Assembly (NCBI GenBank): GCA_041580375.1
Contig: JBFGDZ010000010.1
Span: 1 to 37,111, forward strand
Direction of reading: 5' to 3'
DNA: 37,111 bases
From: JAPUIN01 sp041580375
GTDB lineage: Bacteria > Acidobacteriota > Polarisedimenticolia > Gp22-AA2
The translations under genes were made by a program, and so were the position numbers. Of this stretch, positions 15,990 to 23,323 are shown one piece after another (position 1 is the first letter of the stretch; each line of letters begins with the position of its first letter). Below the pieces are notes generated by a model. That model made no database searches. It had not been told where the DNA came from and saw nothing but the letters and a program-made list of their open reading frames with translations.

Positions 15990-16697
15990 ATGGTTGCATA
16001 CCGCACGCCCTATGGTGCCGAGCTCGGCATCGGTGGGCGCATGACCTCCGGGATCAAGACCCTCATCATCGCAAACATCGCCGTCTTCGTCCTTCAGGTG
16101 ATGAGCACCTTCATCGGCGGCGTCTCGATGGAGCAGATCTTCGGCCTCGTTCCCTACAAGGTCATCAAGGAATTCGCGATCTGGCAGTTGTTCACCTACA
16201 TGTTCCTGCACTCGACCAGCTGGTTGGGACACCTGCTGCTGAACATGCTGATGTTGTGGATGTTCGGCACGGAGCTCGAGCGCATGTGGGGCCGGCGCGC
16301 CTTCCTGAAGTACTACTTCGTCTGCGGCGTCGGGGCGGGGCTCGTCACATGCCTGTCCTTCTACAAGGTGCCGACCATCGGCGCGTCGGGAGCGGTGTTC
16401 GGGATCATGCTCGCCTACGGTTTGACCTTTCCCAACCGGCAGATCCTGTTCTGGTTCATCTTTCCGATGCGTGCCATCACTTTTGTCATCCTCTGCACCG
16501 GGATCCAGCTCTTCTCCCTCATCAACATGCGGGACGGCGTGGCCTACTCCGCCCATCTCGGCGGAATGCTGTTCGGCTATCTCTACCTGAAACGGGTCTG
16601 GCGGTTCCGGGAGTTCTGGAACGGGTTGCGGTGGAAGCTGAGGCGGCGCCGCTTTCGGGTCATGCGCGAGGACGACGAGCGGTACCGCTACCACTGA
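15990..16697 (+). CDS. Rhomboid-family intramembrane serine protease
   Basis: A 235-aa inner-membrane protease with six hydrophobic segments that cleaves substrates within the membrane. The catalytic dyad is visible as Ser133 in GASGAVFG and His189 in SAHLGGMLFG. The accessory HxxxN region in the second segment is HLLLNMLMLWMFG, with Asn85. The C-terminal 35 residues are a strongly basic cytoplasmic tail (KLRRRRFRV). The N-terminal YRTPYG resembles the family's usual start and supports ATG 15990; MTSGIK at 16041 is the alternative. It converges with the next gene, and the substrates are unknown. Confidence 0.93.
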   Translation: MVAYRTPYGAELGIGGRMTSGIKTLIIANIAVFVLQVMSTFIGGVSMEQIFGLVPYKVIKEFAIWQLFTYMFLHSTSWLGHLLLNMLMLWMFGTELERMWGRRAFLKYYFVCGVGAGLVTCLSFYKVPTIGASGAVFGIMLAYGLTFPNRQILFWFIFPMRAITFVILCTGIQLFSLINMRDGVAYSAHLGGMLFGYLYLKRVWRFREFWNGLRWKLRRRRFRVMREDDERYRYH

Positions 16698-16751
16698 GGT
16701 TCGCGCACACGCCGACCGGCGCCGGGATGCGGACCCGGCCGGATCACGAAT

Positions 16752-17696
16752 CTAGTAACAGACGGACGGCAGGATCGAGGCGGCGACCTGGGCGCCGAAA
16801 TAGTCGGGGATCGGGTCCGGGACGGTCACCTTGCCGAGCCGGCGGATCGTCCCGTTGTTGAAGGAGAGCAGCGTGACGGTGCTGAAATCGCGCTCCGGAA
16901 TGGCGATGACCTGACCGCGGCATCCGGGATGCGAGGCGACGTCCCACAGGTTGGCCGTCGCCGCATCGGGAAAGATGATCGGCGCGTCCGACGTCCCCTG
17001 AATCGTGCTGCCCGGCTCCTTGGGGGTGTCATCGGTCGCGCACGGTTTTCCGTTCCCGCCGTGCTTGCAGGCGCCGGCCGTCCAGATCGGGATATCGCTT
17101 CCGCCCTGGAGGGTGATCAGACCGGGCTCCTCGATCGTCGTCCCGTCGTCCTTCGATTTGGGAACCGAGAGCGGGCGCGGGGGAGCGTAGAGATGGCCGG
17201 TCGACAGGTCGATGGGCGCGTAGAGGTATCGCTCCTTCGAGATCCAGAACAGATAGGGGCCGCTCAGCCCGATGCCGAGCCGCGGGTGCGTGTCGTCTCC
17301 GGGGCCGAAGGTGACGAGCCGGGGCTCGCCCCAGGCGCCCTGTTGAAAGCGCGCGTGGGCGATCTTGAGAACGCTGCCGTCGAAGCGGCTCCAGACGACG
17401 ACCGGATCGCCTTGTCTCGGATCGAGGGCGATCCTGGGGAACGAATCGCGCGCGAGATCCTGCGTGCCGGTGATCAGACCTTCGCGGCGGCCCATGGAGT
17501 CGATCACCGCGAATCCGATGGCCCAGGGTCCGTCCTCGGCGCTGCCGATGATCACGCGCTGGCGGTGCTCCCAGACCTGGTGCTCCTCTCCGGTGGACGT
17601 GGTGACCGAGGTGCCGGAGAATGCGGGCGCGACGATCCACAGGGCACACGCGGCCCCCGCGATCGCCATGGCCATTCCCCGGATCAGGATCCTCAC
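16752..17696 (-). CDS. Secreted protein of unknown function (possible beta-propeller-like)
   Basis: A 314-aa protein with a Sec-type signal peptide: hydrophobic residues 8-26, with likely cleavage after APAFSG. The body repeatedly shows short patterns of the type found in sialidase or BNR-like propellers, such as PRIALDPRQGDPVVVWSRFDG and HARFQQGAWGEPRLVTFG, so a propeller is plausible but not proven. Cysteines occur in the second half (GACKHGGNGKPC, HPGCRGQ, and the final VCY) and may form disulfides. The start is GTG 17696 with GGAG 6 bases upstream. It is the last gene of the XRE-TPR operon, 10 bases after the TPR gene. Confidence 0.75.
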   Translation of the reverse strand: MRILIRGMAMAIAGAACALWIVAPAFSGTSVTTSTGEEHQVWEHRQRVIIGSAEDGPWAIGFAVIDSMGRREGLITGTQDLARDSFPRIALDPRQGDPVVVWSRFDGSVLKIAHARFQQGAWGEPRLVTFGPGDDTHPRLGIGLSGPYLFWISKERYLYAPIDLSTGHLYAPPRPLSVPKSKDDGTTIEEPGLITLQGGSDIPIWTAGACKHGGNGKPCATDDTPKEPGSTIQGTSDAPIIFPDAATANLWDVASHPGCRGQVIAIPERDFSTVTLLSFNNGTIRRLGKVTVPDPIPDYFGAQVAASILPSVCY

Positions 17697-17706
17697 GTCG
17701 TTCTCC

Positions 17707-18618
17707 CTAGCACGGACTCTTCAGATTGATGATGTTGCTCACGTCGAAGGTGCGCAGAAAATCCTTGAGCACCGCGAGGTGCGGGTAGAGCTCCTGGAGC
17801 TTGCCGAAATAGTGGTCGCTCCTCGCCTCGTTGCCCATGAGGAGGTTGACCTCCCCGAGCAGGTAATAGCAGTTCTTGACGATGTCCTTGTAGTCCTTGT
17901 CCCGGGCGACGGCCAGCGCCTTCTCGCCGTGCTCCTCGGCCCGTCGCAGCTCCTTCAGCTGCATGTAGGCGAAGCAGAGATCCTGGTAGCATTCGGCCAG
18001 GCACCGGTTGTTGTCGTTATGCACCGCGATCTGGAGCGCCTCGAGGATGATCGCAATCCCCTGACGGTGGCGCTTCTTCATGAGCAGGCAGTAACCGAGG
18101 TTTTCCTTGATGTAGTCGATCGGATAGGAGGTGCCCAGGCCGCCGCGCTGGCTGATCGACAGGGCATAGCGGTACTCGTTCACCGCGTCGTCCAGGTAGC
18201 TCATGTTCATGTAGATGTTGGCGATCAGATTGTGGCAGGTCGCCTTCCAGGCGAGGTTGTCGATGTTCTCGCAGGCGCGGAGCGCGCGCTGTGCGTAGAA
18301 CAGCGCCTTGGGGAGCTTGCCCTGCCTGCGCAGGGCGCTCGCCAGGTTGGAGGATGCGACGAAGATCGTCGCGTGGTCCTGGCTCTTCAGCAGGATCTCG
18401 CGCAGGCCCTTCTCCGCTTTCTGGATCTCGCCCAGGTTGAGGCGGGCCGTGCTGAGGTTGCAGACGGCCTTGAAGAGGAGCGGCTGGTCCTGAATGCGTT
18501 CGGCGATGAGGCGCGCGGCGCGGAAGTTCTCGGCCGCCGGCCCGAACTCGCCCCTGCGCAGGTGCTGGTTCCCCTGTTCGGTCAGCTCCGAATACCGGGT
18601 GACGAATTCCTCAGCCAT
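17707..18618 (-). CDS. TPR-repeat protein, possible sensor partner of the XRE regulator
   Basis: A 303-aa soluble protein made almost wholly of tetratricopeptide-type helical pairs. Examples are EQGNQHLRRGEFGPAAENF, ALRRQGKLPKALFYAQRAL, IYMNMSYLDDAVNEYRYAL and CYQDLCFAYMQLKELRRAEEHGEKAL. No other domain or signal peptide is seen. It follows the XRE gene by 11 bases. The pairing of an HTH repressor with a TPR array recalls the RRNPP peptide-sensing regulators and the TPR tails of PlcR-like proteins, here split into two genes. That role is an inference from layout. Confidence 0.85.
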   Translation of the reverse strand: MAEEFVTRYSELTEQGNQHLRRGEFGPAAENFRAARLIAERIQDQPLLFKAVCNLSTARLNLGEIQKAEKGLREILLKSQDHATIFVASSNLASALRRQGKLPKALFYAQRALRACENIDNLAWKATCHNLIANIYMNMSYLDDAVNEYRYALSISQRGGLGTSYPIDYIKENLGYCLLMKKRHRQGIAIILEALQIAVHNDNNRCLAECYQDLCFAYMQLKELRRAEEHGEKALAVARDKDYKDIVKNCYYLLGEVNLLMGNEARSDHYFGKLQELYPHLAVLKDFLRTFDVSNIINLKSPC

Positions 18619-18629
18619 GGGACGGCGCC

Positions 18630-18995
18630 CTAGTGGTTCTTGCGGTTGAGTCGCTCTTCCTGCTGGAGCTTGAAGTGCAGGAAATCCAGAACCTCTTCCT
18701 GAGCGCGAGGCGACAGGCGCTGGAAATGCCGCATCACCTCGGTGTCGCGCGGTTTATCGGAGCCCGCGATCTCCTCGTGGAAAAACTCGGCGATGTTCAT
18801 CTCGAAGATCGCGAGGATCTTGAAAAGCGTTTCCAGGCTGACCTTGTACTCGCCGTTCTCCATCCGGCAGAGGTCCGACTGCTGGATGCCTATGCGACTC
18901 GCCAGGTCGGCCTGCGTGAGAGATCGGTCCTTACGCAGTGTGCGGATCCTGGAGCCGACGAGGAGAGATTGCTTCCTGAATTTTGACGATATCAT
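18630..18995 (-). CDS. XRE-family transcriptional regulator
   Basis: A 121-aa DNA-binding protein. The Cro/CI-type helix-turn-helix occupies residues 12-67 (VGSRIRTLRKDRSLTQADLASRIGIQQSDLCRMENG and VSLETLFKILAIFEMNIAEFF). A C-terminal helical segment (HFQRLSPRAQEEVLDFLHFKLQQEERL) is probably for dimerisation. ATG 18995 is preferred over an earlier in-frame start at 19067 because AGGA lies 9 bases upstream and the domain begins soon after. It heads the operon with the TPR and secreted-protein genes, and its own promoter region is shared with the divergent sigma factor gene, so it may regulate both. Confidence 0.9.
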   Translation of the reverse strand: MISSKFRKQSLLVGSRIRTLRKDRSLTQADLASRIGIQQSDLCRMENGEYKVSLETLFKILAIFEMNIAEFFHEEIAGSDKPRDTEVMRHFQRLSPRAQEEVLDFLHFKLQQEERLNRKNH

Positions 18996-19074
18996 GCGAA
19001 CTTTCCTGAAACGGTCGCCGGGAACCCCTTGAATTTCAAGGCCTTGAGCCCGATGCCCGTACCGCAAAAAGGTC

Positions 19075-19103
19075 TTGACACGTTTGCTGCGCGACCATAT
19101 ACT
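19075..19103 (+). promoter_or_regulatory. Strong sigma-70 promoter, probably of the rpoD-like gene
   Basis: TTGACA (19075-19080), a 17-base spacer and TATACT (19098-19103), the best consensus match in the window. Transcription would start near 19110, giving a leader of about 280 bases before the sigma factor gene. Confidence 0.75.
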
Positions 19104-19114
19104 TGCGAAGTCAG

Positions 19115-19144
19115 CTTACACACTAATCCGATTCGCCGCGTCAA
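19115..19144 (-). promoter_or_regulatory. Possible promoter of the XRE operon (proximal)
   Basis: On the minus strand, TTGACG (19139-19144), an 18-base spacer and TGTAAG (19115-19120). The start would be near 19108, almost on top of the plus-strand start near 19110. Confidence 0.4.
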
Positions 19145-19308
19145 TTCTTTGATGAAGCCATCGAGACGAAGCGCGCAACACTCACTCTCGTCGCACCGCA
19201 CGGCTGTCATCGACGGAACCCTCACCGTTCGGGCCTCTTCGTCGGGGTCTCTGGTGTCACCAAAAAGCCACGGATTCGGAACCGAGCCGGTTCCAAATAT
19301 TTGACATA

Positions 19309-19337
19309 AATCTATTGCGATACGGCATTGAAGTCAA
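19309..19337 (-). promoter_or_regulatory. Possible promoter of the XRE operon (distal)
   Basis: On the minus strand, TTGACT (19332-19337), a 17-base spacer and TAGATT (19309-19314). It would give a 300-base leader antisense to the leader of the sigma factor gene. Confidence 0.45.
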
Positions 19338-19390
19338 GAAAAAATCGTAACTGAAAGTCGATCCCGGGGGTAAGGAGAAGGCGGATCACC

Positions 19391-20332
19391 ATGGCGAAAG
19401 GCTCTCTCGATCGCAGTTCCTGCGTGACCAAGTACCTCCGGGAGATCAGTGAATACCCTCTGCTCACCAAGGATCAAGAAAAGGCGATCGCGGTTCGCAT
19501 GCAGAAGGACGGCGGCGACCGCTCCTACCACGACCTCGTCAAATCCAACCTGAGCTTCGTCGTCAAGATCGCCAGCGAGTATCGGAATATGGGTCTGCCG
19601 TTCGAGGACCTCCTCAACGAGGGCAACATCGGGCTCATCGAGGCCGCGCACCACTTCGATCACACCCGCGGGACCAAGTTCATCACGTACGCGATCTGGT
19701 GGATCCGAAAGTCGATCCTCAAAGCCCTCTCCCAGCACTCCGCGATGGTCCGCATCCCCAATTATCAGCTCAAGAAGGTCCGCACCGTTCGGAACACCGA
19801 GCGGATGCTTTCGCGCGAACTGGGGCGCGAGGCCGGACGCGACGAGATCTCGAAGGAGCTGCGGGTCACCATCGCCAAGATCGACGAGATCCTGCAGATG
19901 AAGATGCGGGAGCTGTCGCTCGACGACAAGATCGGCCGGGAGAAGGACACACCCATCTCCGATTATCTCGTCGACGGTCGCTCGATCAATCCCGAGGACG
20001 AGTTGATCCGGCACGAGCACCAGGGACTGATCCGGCTCGCCCTGCGGAGCCTCAGCGATCAGGAGCAGACCGTCATCATCAACCGCTTCGGCCTGGAGGG
20101 CGGGCGCACGTTCACCCTCAAGGAGATCGGCGTCAAGCTCGGCGTCTCGCGCGAGCGCGTGCGCCAGATCGAGAATCAAGCGAAGCGACGCCTCCGCAAG
20201 CTGATCGCCCGGAGCCGCGCGGACTGGGCCGCGAAGAAGACGAAGATGCCGGCGGTTCCGACGCGGCGGCGTGCCGCACGGTCCGAGCCGGTCGTCGCGA
20301 CCGTCCGGGGCGACACCTCGATCTCGCACTGA
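19391..20332 (+). CDS. RNA polymerase sigma factor, RpoD/SigA-like (group 2)
   Basis: A 313-aa sigma-70 protein lacking region 1.1. Region 1.2 is YLREISEYPLLTKDQE at about 15-30; region 2 has FEDLLNEGNIGLIEAAHHFD and FITYAIWWIRKSI, including the -10 recognition helix; region 3 follows; and region 4 has LKEIGVKLGVSRERVRQIENQA, the -35 recognition helix-turn-helix. The short length and missing region 1.1 point to a group 2 (RpoS-like, accessory) factor rather than the essential primary one, though small primary factors exist. AAGGAG lies 13 bases before the ATG. The last 35 residues are a basic Ala/Arg-rich tail. Confidence 0.93.
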   Translation: MAKGSLDRSSCVTKYLREISEYPLLTKDQEKAIAVRMQKDGGDRSYHDLVKSNLSFVVKIASEYRNMGLPFEDLLNEGNIGLIEAAHHFDHTRGTKFITYAIWWIRKSILKALSQHSAMVRIPNYQLKKVRTVRNTERMLSRELGREAGRDEISKELRVTIAKIDEILQMKMRELSLDDKIGREKDTPISDYLVDGRSINPEDELIRHEHQGLIRLALRSLSDQEQTVIINRFGLEGGRTFTLKEIGVKLGVSRERVRQIENQAKRRLRKLIARSRADWAAKKTKMPAVPTRRRAARSEPVVATVRGDTSISH

Positions 20333-20369
20333 TCCGACCCGGGGACATTTCGAACCTCCACCGTCTCGG

Positions 20370-20399
20370 TTGAAGCCACCGCGATCGGCGTGCTATCCT
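20370..20399 (+). promoter_or_regulatory. Promoter of the DUF507 pair
   Basis: TTGAAG (20370-20375), an 18-base spacer and TATCCT (20394-20399), with the predicted start near 20406 and the ATG at 20438. Confidence 0.5.
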
Positions 20400-20437
20400 G
20401 CATGAGCGCCAGTCGGAGCGCGCTCCGGGAGCCGTTC

Positions 20438-20716
20438 ATGCGTCTCAACCCCGATCAGGTCGGCCACATCGCCAGACAGATCGTGCGCGGGTTGATCCGG
20501 GACGAGATGATCGTCGCGGACAACCCCGAGAAAGTCATCGACTCGCTGGTCCAGGTGATGATGAAGGACCTGGAAGCCGAGGAGCGCCTCAACGAAGACG
20601 TCCGCGAGATGCTCAAGGGCTACGCGGACGAGATCAGTCGCGGGATGCTGAACTACCAGGAGTTGTTCCGAAAGGCGAAGGCCAAGATGGCGCGCGACCG
20701 CAAGATGATCATCTGA
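20438..20716 (+). CDS. DUF507 family protein, first of a tandem pair
   Basis: A 92-aa protein of the DUF507 family, helical and charged, with no known function. The N-terminus MRLNPDQVGHIARQIVRGLI and the middle EKVIDSLVQVMMKDLEAEERLNEDVREML are typical. ATG 20438 gives the usual family N-terminus; the frame is open further upstream, but those codons overlap the promoter. It is followed 11 bases later by a second member of the same family. Confidence 0.88.
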   Translation: MRLNPDQVGHIARQIVRGLIRDEMIVADNPEKVIDSLVQVMMKDLEAEERLNEDVREMLKGYADEISRGMLNYQELFRKAKAKMARDRKMII

Positions 20717-20727
20717 GGGGCGAGAGG

Positions 20728-21012
20728 ATGAGGCTGAGCCACGAGCGCTGCGTGCACCTCTCCCACATGTTCATCAACGCTCTCGAGGACGACGACAGCG
20801 TTGATTTCCTGGGCGATCTCAACGACGTTCGCCTCAGGGCGCTCCAGATCCTGGAGGCCGAGATGGCACGGGAGGACGAGGTGGAGGAGACCGTCCGGGC
20901 CAAGATCGCCCATCAGAAGCGCGATATCCCGGAAGGAAGCCCGGAATGGGAGGTGCTGTTCCGCAAGTACTACGAGGAGGAGATCAAGAAGATCCGCCGC
21001 ATCCGCGAATGA
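20728..21012 (+). CDS. DUF507 family protein, second of a tandem pair
   Basis: A 94-aa DUF507 protein beginning MRLSHERCVHLSHMFINALED, with the same overall helical layout as its neighbour and the shared EAEMAREDEVEETVRAKI-type segment. The two copies have diverged widely (only the family pattern is kept), so they may act as a heterodimer. The C-terminal end is Lys/Arg/Glu-rich. It precedes selB by 54 bases. Confidence 0.88.
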   Translation: MRLSHERCVHLSHMFINALEDDDSVDFLGDLNDVRLRALQILEAEMAREDEVEETVRAKIAHQKRDIPEGSPEWEVLFRKYYEEEIKKIRRIRE

Positions 21013-21066
21013 TCGCGCTGCACCGTCCCCTCCCGGGCCGCCCGGCGCGGCGCCCGCCCCAACGAC

Positions 21067-23022
21067 ATGACATCCAACCGCCCCCCCGCCCGTCAGATCG
21101 TCGTCGGCACCGCCGGTCACATCGATCACGACAAGAGCCGGCTCGTGCGCGCGCTGACCGGCGTCGATCCCGACCGGCTCAAGGAGGAGCGGGAGCGGGG
21201 GATCACGATCGATCTCGGGTTCGCCCGGCTCGTGCTGGAGGACGGCACCCGCATCGGCTTCGTCGATGTGCCGGGGCACGAGCGATTCGTCAAGAACATG
21301 CTCGCCGGCATCGGCGGCATCGATATCGTCCTGCTGGTGATCGCGGCGGACGAGTCGATCAAGCCGCAGACGCGCGAGCATTTCGACATCTGCCGGCTCC
21401 TCGGGATCCGCGAGGGGATCGTCGTCCTGACCAAGATGGATCTCGTGGATCGGGACCTGCTCGACCTGGCGACGCTCGAGGCGCGCGAGTTCGTCTCGGG
21501 GTCGTTCCTCGAGGCCGCGCCCGTGATCCCGGTGAGCAGCCGCACGGGAGAGGGGCTGGACGCCCTGCGCCGCGCTCTGGCGGACGCGGCAACGCGGGTG
21601 CCCGCGCGCTCCGGCGAGGGCTTGACGCGGCTACCCGTGGATCGATCGTTCACCATTCACGGATTCGGCTCGGTCGTCACCGGGACCCTCATCGCCGGCA
21701 CCATCCGTGAGGGGGACGAGGTGGCGATCCTGCCGGGCGTCGCGTCGGCGAAGGTCAGGCGCCTCGAGGTGTTCAATGAAACCACGTCGGTCGCCCTCCC
21801 CGGACAGCGGACGGCGGTCAACCTCCAGGGCGTCGAAGCGGGCGCGATCCAGCGCGGAGACCTGCTCACCAGCCCCGGCGTCCTCGAGTCGTGGAGCATG
21901 CTCGATGCCGCGCTCGAGCTCCTCGGGGGGGCCGCCGCGCCTTTGAAGGACATGGCCCGGGTCCGGTTTCACCACGGCACGGTCGAGGCGCTGGCGCGGG
22001 TCAAGCTGGTCGAGGGACCGGCGCTCCCCCCGGGCGGCCGCGGGTTCGCCCAGATACGGCTGGAGAAGCCCGTCGCGGCGCTCCCAGGGGACCGCTTCAT
22101 CATCCGTAGCTATTCTCCGGCGATGACCATCGGCGGCGGGGTCATCCTCCACAACCGGCCCCCCAGGATGCGCCCGACCGCCCCGGGAATCCTGGAGCGC
22201 TTTCGTTCGCTCGCGGACCCCGCGCCGTCGGGGCGGCTCGCCGTGCTCATCGGGGAGGCGGGCGCGGCGGGCATCGATGCGCGTGCGCTCCGCGGCCTCA
22301 CCGGTCTCGACCCGGAGACCACGACCGCGCACCTGCAGGAAGCGATCGGCTCGGGCACGGTGGTCGCCCTGGCCACGACGCCGCCACGGTACGTCGCCGG
22401 ATCGGTTTATCGGGCCCTCGAAGGACGCGTGCTCGAGACCCTGGAGAATTTTCACCAGAAGGAGCCGCTCTCGGACGGTCTCGCGCGGGAGGAGATCCGC
22501 ACCCGTCTGTTCGCTCGCAGCCACCCGGACGTGTTCCGGAGCGTCCTGGCGGGGCTCGTCGAACGCAACAGGATCCGCACGGAGCGCGATCGCATCTCGT
22601 TGAGCGCCCACCGCATCGCTCTTTCGAATGCGGAGACGCGACTTCTCGAGAGTCTCGAGAGCGCCTATCTGGAGGCGGGCACGAATCCTCCCGAACTGCA
22701 TGCGCTGGCGGGACGCCTGGACGCCGAGCCGCGCCAGGCGGAGAAGCTCTTCCACCTCCTCCTGAATCGCGGCCGGCTGGTCCGCATCCAGGACGGCAAG
22801 GTCTTTCACGCACGGGCCATCGAGGATTTGAAGCAGAGGCTGCACCGCCAGCGCGAGACGAACCCGGTCATCGACATCGCCGAGTTCAAGGAAATGAGCG
22901 GCACGAGCCGCAAGAACGCCATACCCCTGCTGCAGCACTTCGATCAGATGCGCGTCACCCGCCGCGAGGGCAACCGCCGGCTGATCCTTCCGCCCGCCCC
23001 CCGCACAGGCGACGCGAATTGA
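21067..23022 (+). CDS. selB: Selenocysteine-specific elongation factor SelB
   Basis: A 651-aa GTPase that brings Sec-tRNA to UGA codons next to SECIS hairpins. The G domain has GITIDLGF (switch I), DVPGH (G3) and TKMD (G4), then the EF-Tu-like beta domains, and a C-terminal half with winged-helix repeats that bind SECIS RNA; the last such segment includes IDIAEFKEMSGTSRKNAIPLL. The P-loop reads GHIDHDKS (17-24) where SelB normally has GHIDHGKS/T: Gly22 is replaced by Asp through a GAC codon. That glycine is nearly invariant in translational GTPases. No selA, selD or selC is in the window. Confidence 0.93.
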   Translation: MTSNRPPARQIVVGTAGHIDHDKSRLVRALTGVDPDRLKEERERGITIDLGFARLVLEDGTRIGFVDVPGHERFVKNMLAGIGGIDIVLLVIAADESIKPQTREHFDICRLLGIREGIVVLTKMDLVDRDLLDLATLEAREFVSGSFLEAAPVIPVSSRTGEGLDALRRALADAATRVPARSGEGLTRLPVDRSFTIHGFGSVVTGTLIAGTIREGDEVAILPGVASAKVRRLEVFNETTSVALPGQRTAVNLQGVEAGAIQRGDLLTSPGVLESWSMLDAALELLGGAAAPLKDMARVRFHHGTVEALARVKLVEGPALPPGGRGFAQIRLEKPVAALPGDRFIIRSYSPAMTIGGGVILHNRPPRMRPTAPGILERFRSLADPAPSGRLAVLIGEAGAAGIDARALRGLTGLDPETTTAHLQEAIGSGTVVALATTPPRYVAGSVYRALEGRVLETLENFHQKEPLSDGLAREEIRTRLFARSHPDVFRSVLAGLVERNRIRTERDRISLSAHRIALSNAETRLLESLESAYLEAGTNPPELHALAGRLDAEPRQAEKLFHLLLNRGRLVRIQDGKVFHARAIEDLKQRLHRQRETNPVIDIAEFKEMSGTSRKNAIPLLQHFDQMRVTRREGNRRLILPPAPRTGDAN

Positions 23023-23048
23023 CAGTCACGGCTGGCCGCGTCTAAGAT
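23019..23048 (+). promoter_or_regulatory. Promoter of tatA
   Basis: TTGACA (23019-23024), an 18-base spacer and TAAGAT (23043-23048). The -35 box overlaps the selB stop codon. GAGGAG follows before the ATG at 23069. Confidence 0.65.
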
Positions 23049-23068
23049 CCGCCCGAGGAGAAAAAGCC

Positions 23069-23251
23069 ATGGGTTCCATCGGCATACCCGAGCTCTTGCT
23101 CGTCTTCGTCATTCTGCTCCTGATCTTCGGGGGCAGGAGAATCCCCGAGCTCGCCCGCGGCCTGGGTGCGGGAATCCGCAACTTCAAGGAATCCCTGCAG
23201 GGCGAGAGCCAGGACGACAAGAAAGACAAGGCGAAACAACCAGGAGAGTGA
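23069..23251 (+). CDS. tatA: Sec-independent protein translocase subunit TatA/TatE
   Basis: A 60-aa TatA-type protein: a short N-terminal membrane helix (IPELLLVFVILLLIFGG), the hinge with FGGRRIPEL, then an amphipathic helix (LARGLGAGIRNFKESL) and a charged tail. Oligomers of TatA form the pore through which folded twin-arginine substrates cross the inner membrane. tatB and tatC are not in the window, so this is either a detached tatA or a second copy. Confidence 0.93.
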   Translation: MGSIGIPELLLVFVILLLIFGGRRIPELARGLGAGIRNFKESLQGESQDDKKDKAKQPGE

Positions 23252-23323
23252 AGCACCGGCCGGGCTCCCTCGCGCCGACCTGAAACGCCGTCCTGATCGG
23301 GAGCCAGAGGCCTGCCGCCTTCC

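Larger units (their letters stand above)
18996..19390. promoter_or_regulatory. Divergent intergenic region between the XRE operon and the sigma factor gene
   Basis: This 395-base stretch holds no convincing gene. It is less GC-rich than its neighbours and contains three promoter-like sites, annotated separately, plus a perfect 7-bp inverted repeat GGAACCG-AGC-CGGTTCC at 19278-19294. No T-run follows the repeat, so it looks more like an operator than a terminator. Confidence 0.6.

Noticed and set aside
19029..19304. Open frame of 91 codons upstream of the sigma factor gene
   Set aside because: It begins before the strong promoter at 19075 and so would not be on that transcript, lacks a ribosome site and has no protein-like pattern.
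19301..19329. Plus-strand TTGACA close to the sigma factor gene
   Set aside because: At 17 bases the -10 place reads GGCATT; no acceptable -10 box at 16-18 bases.
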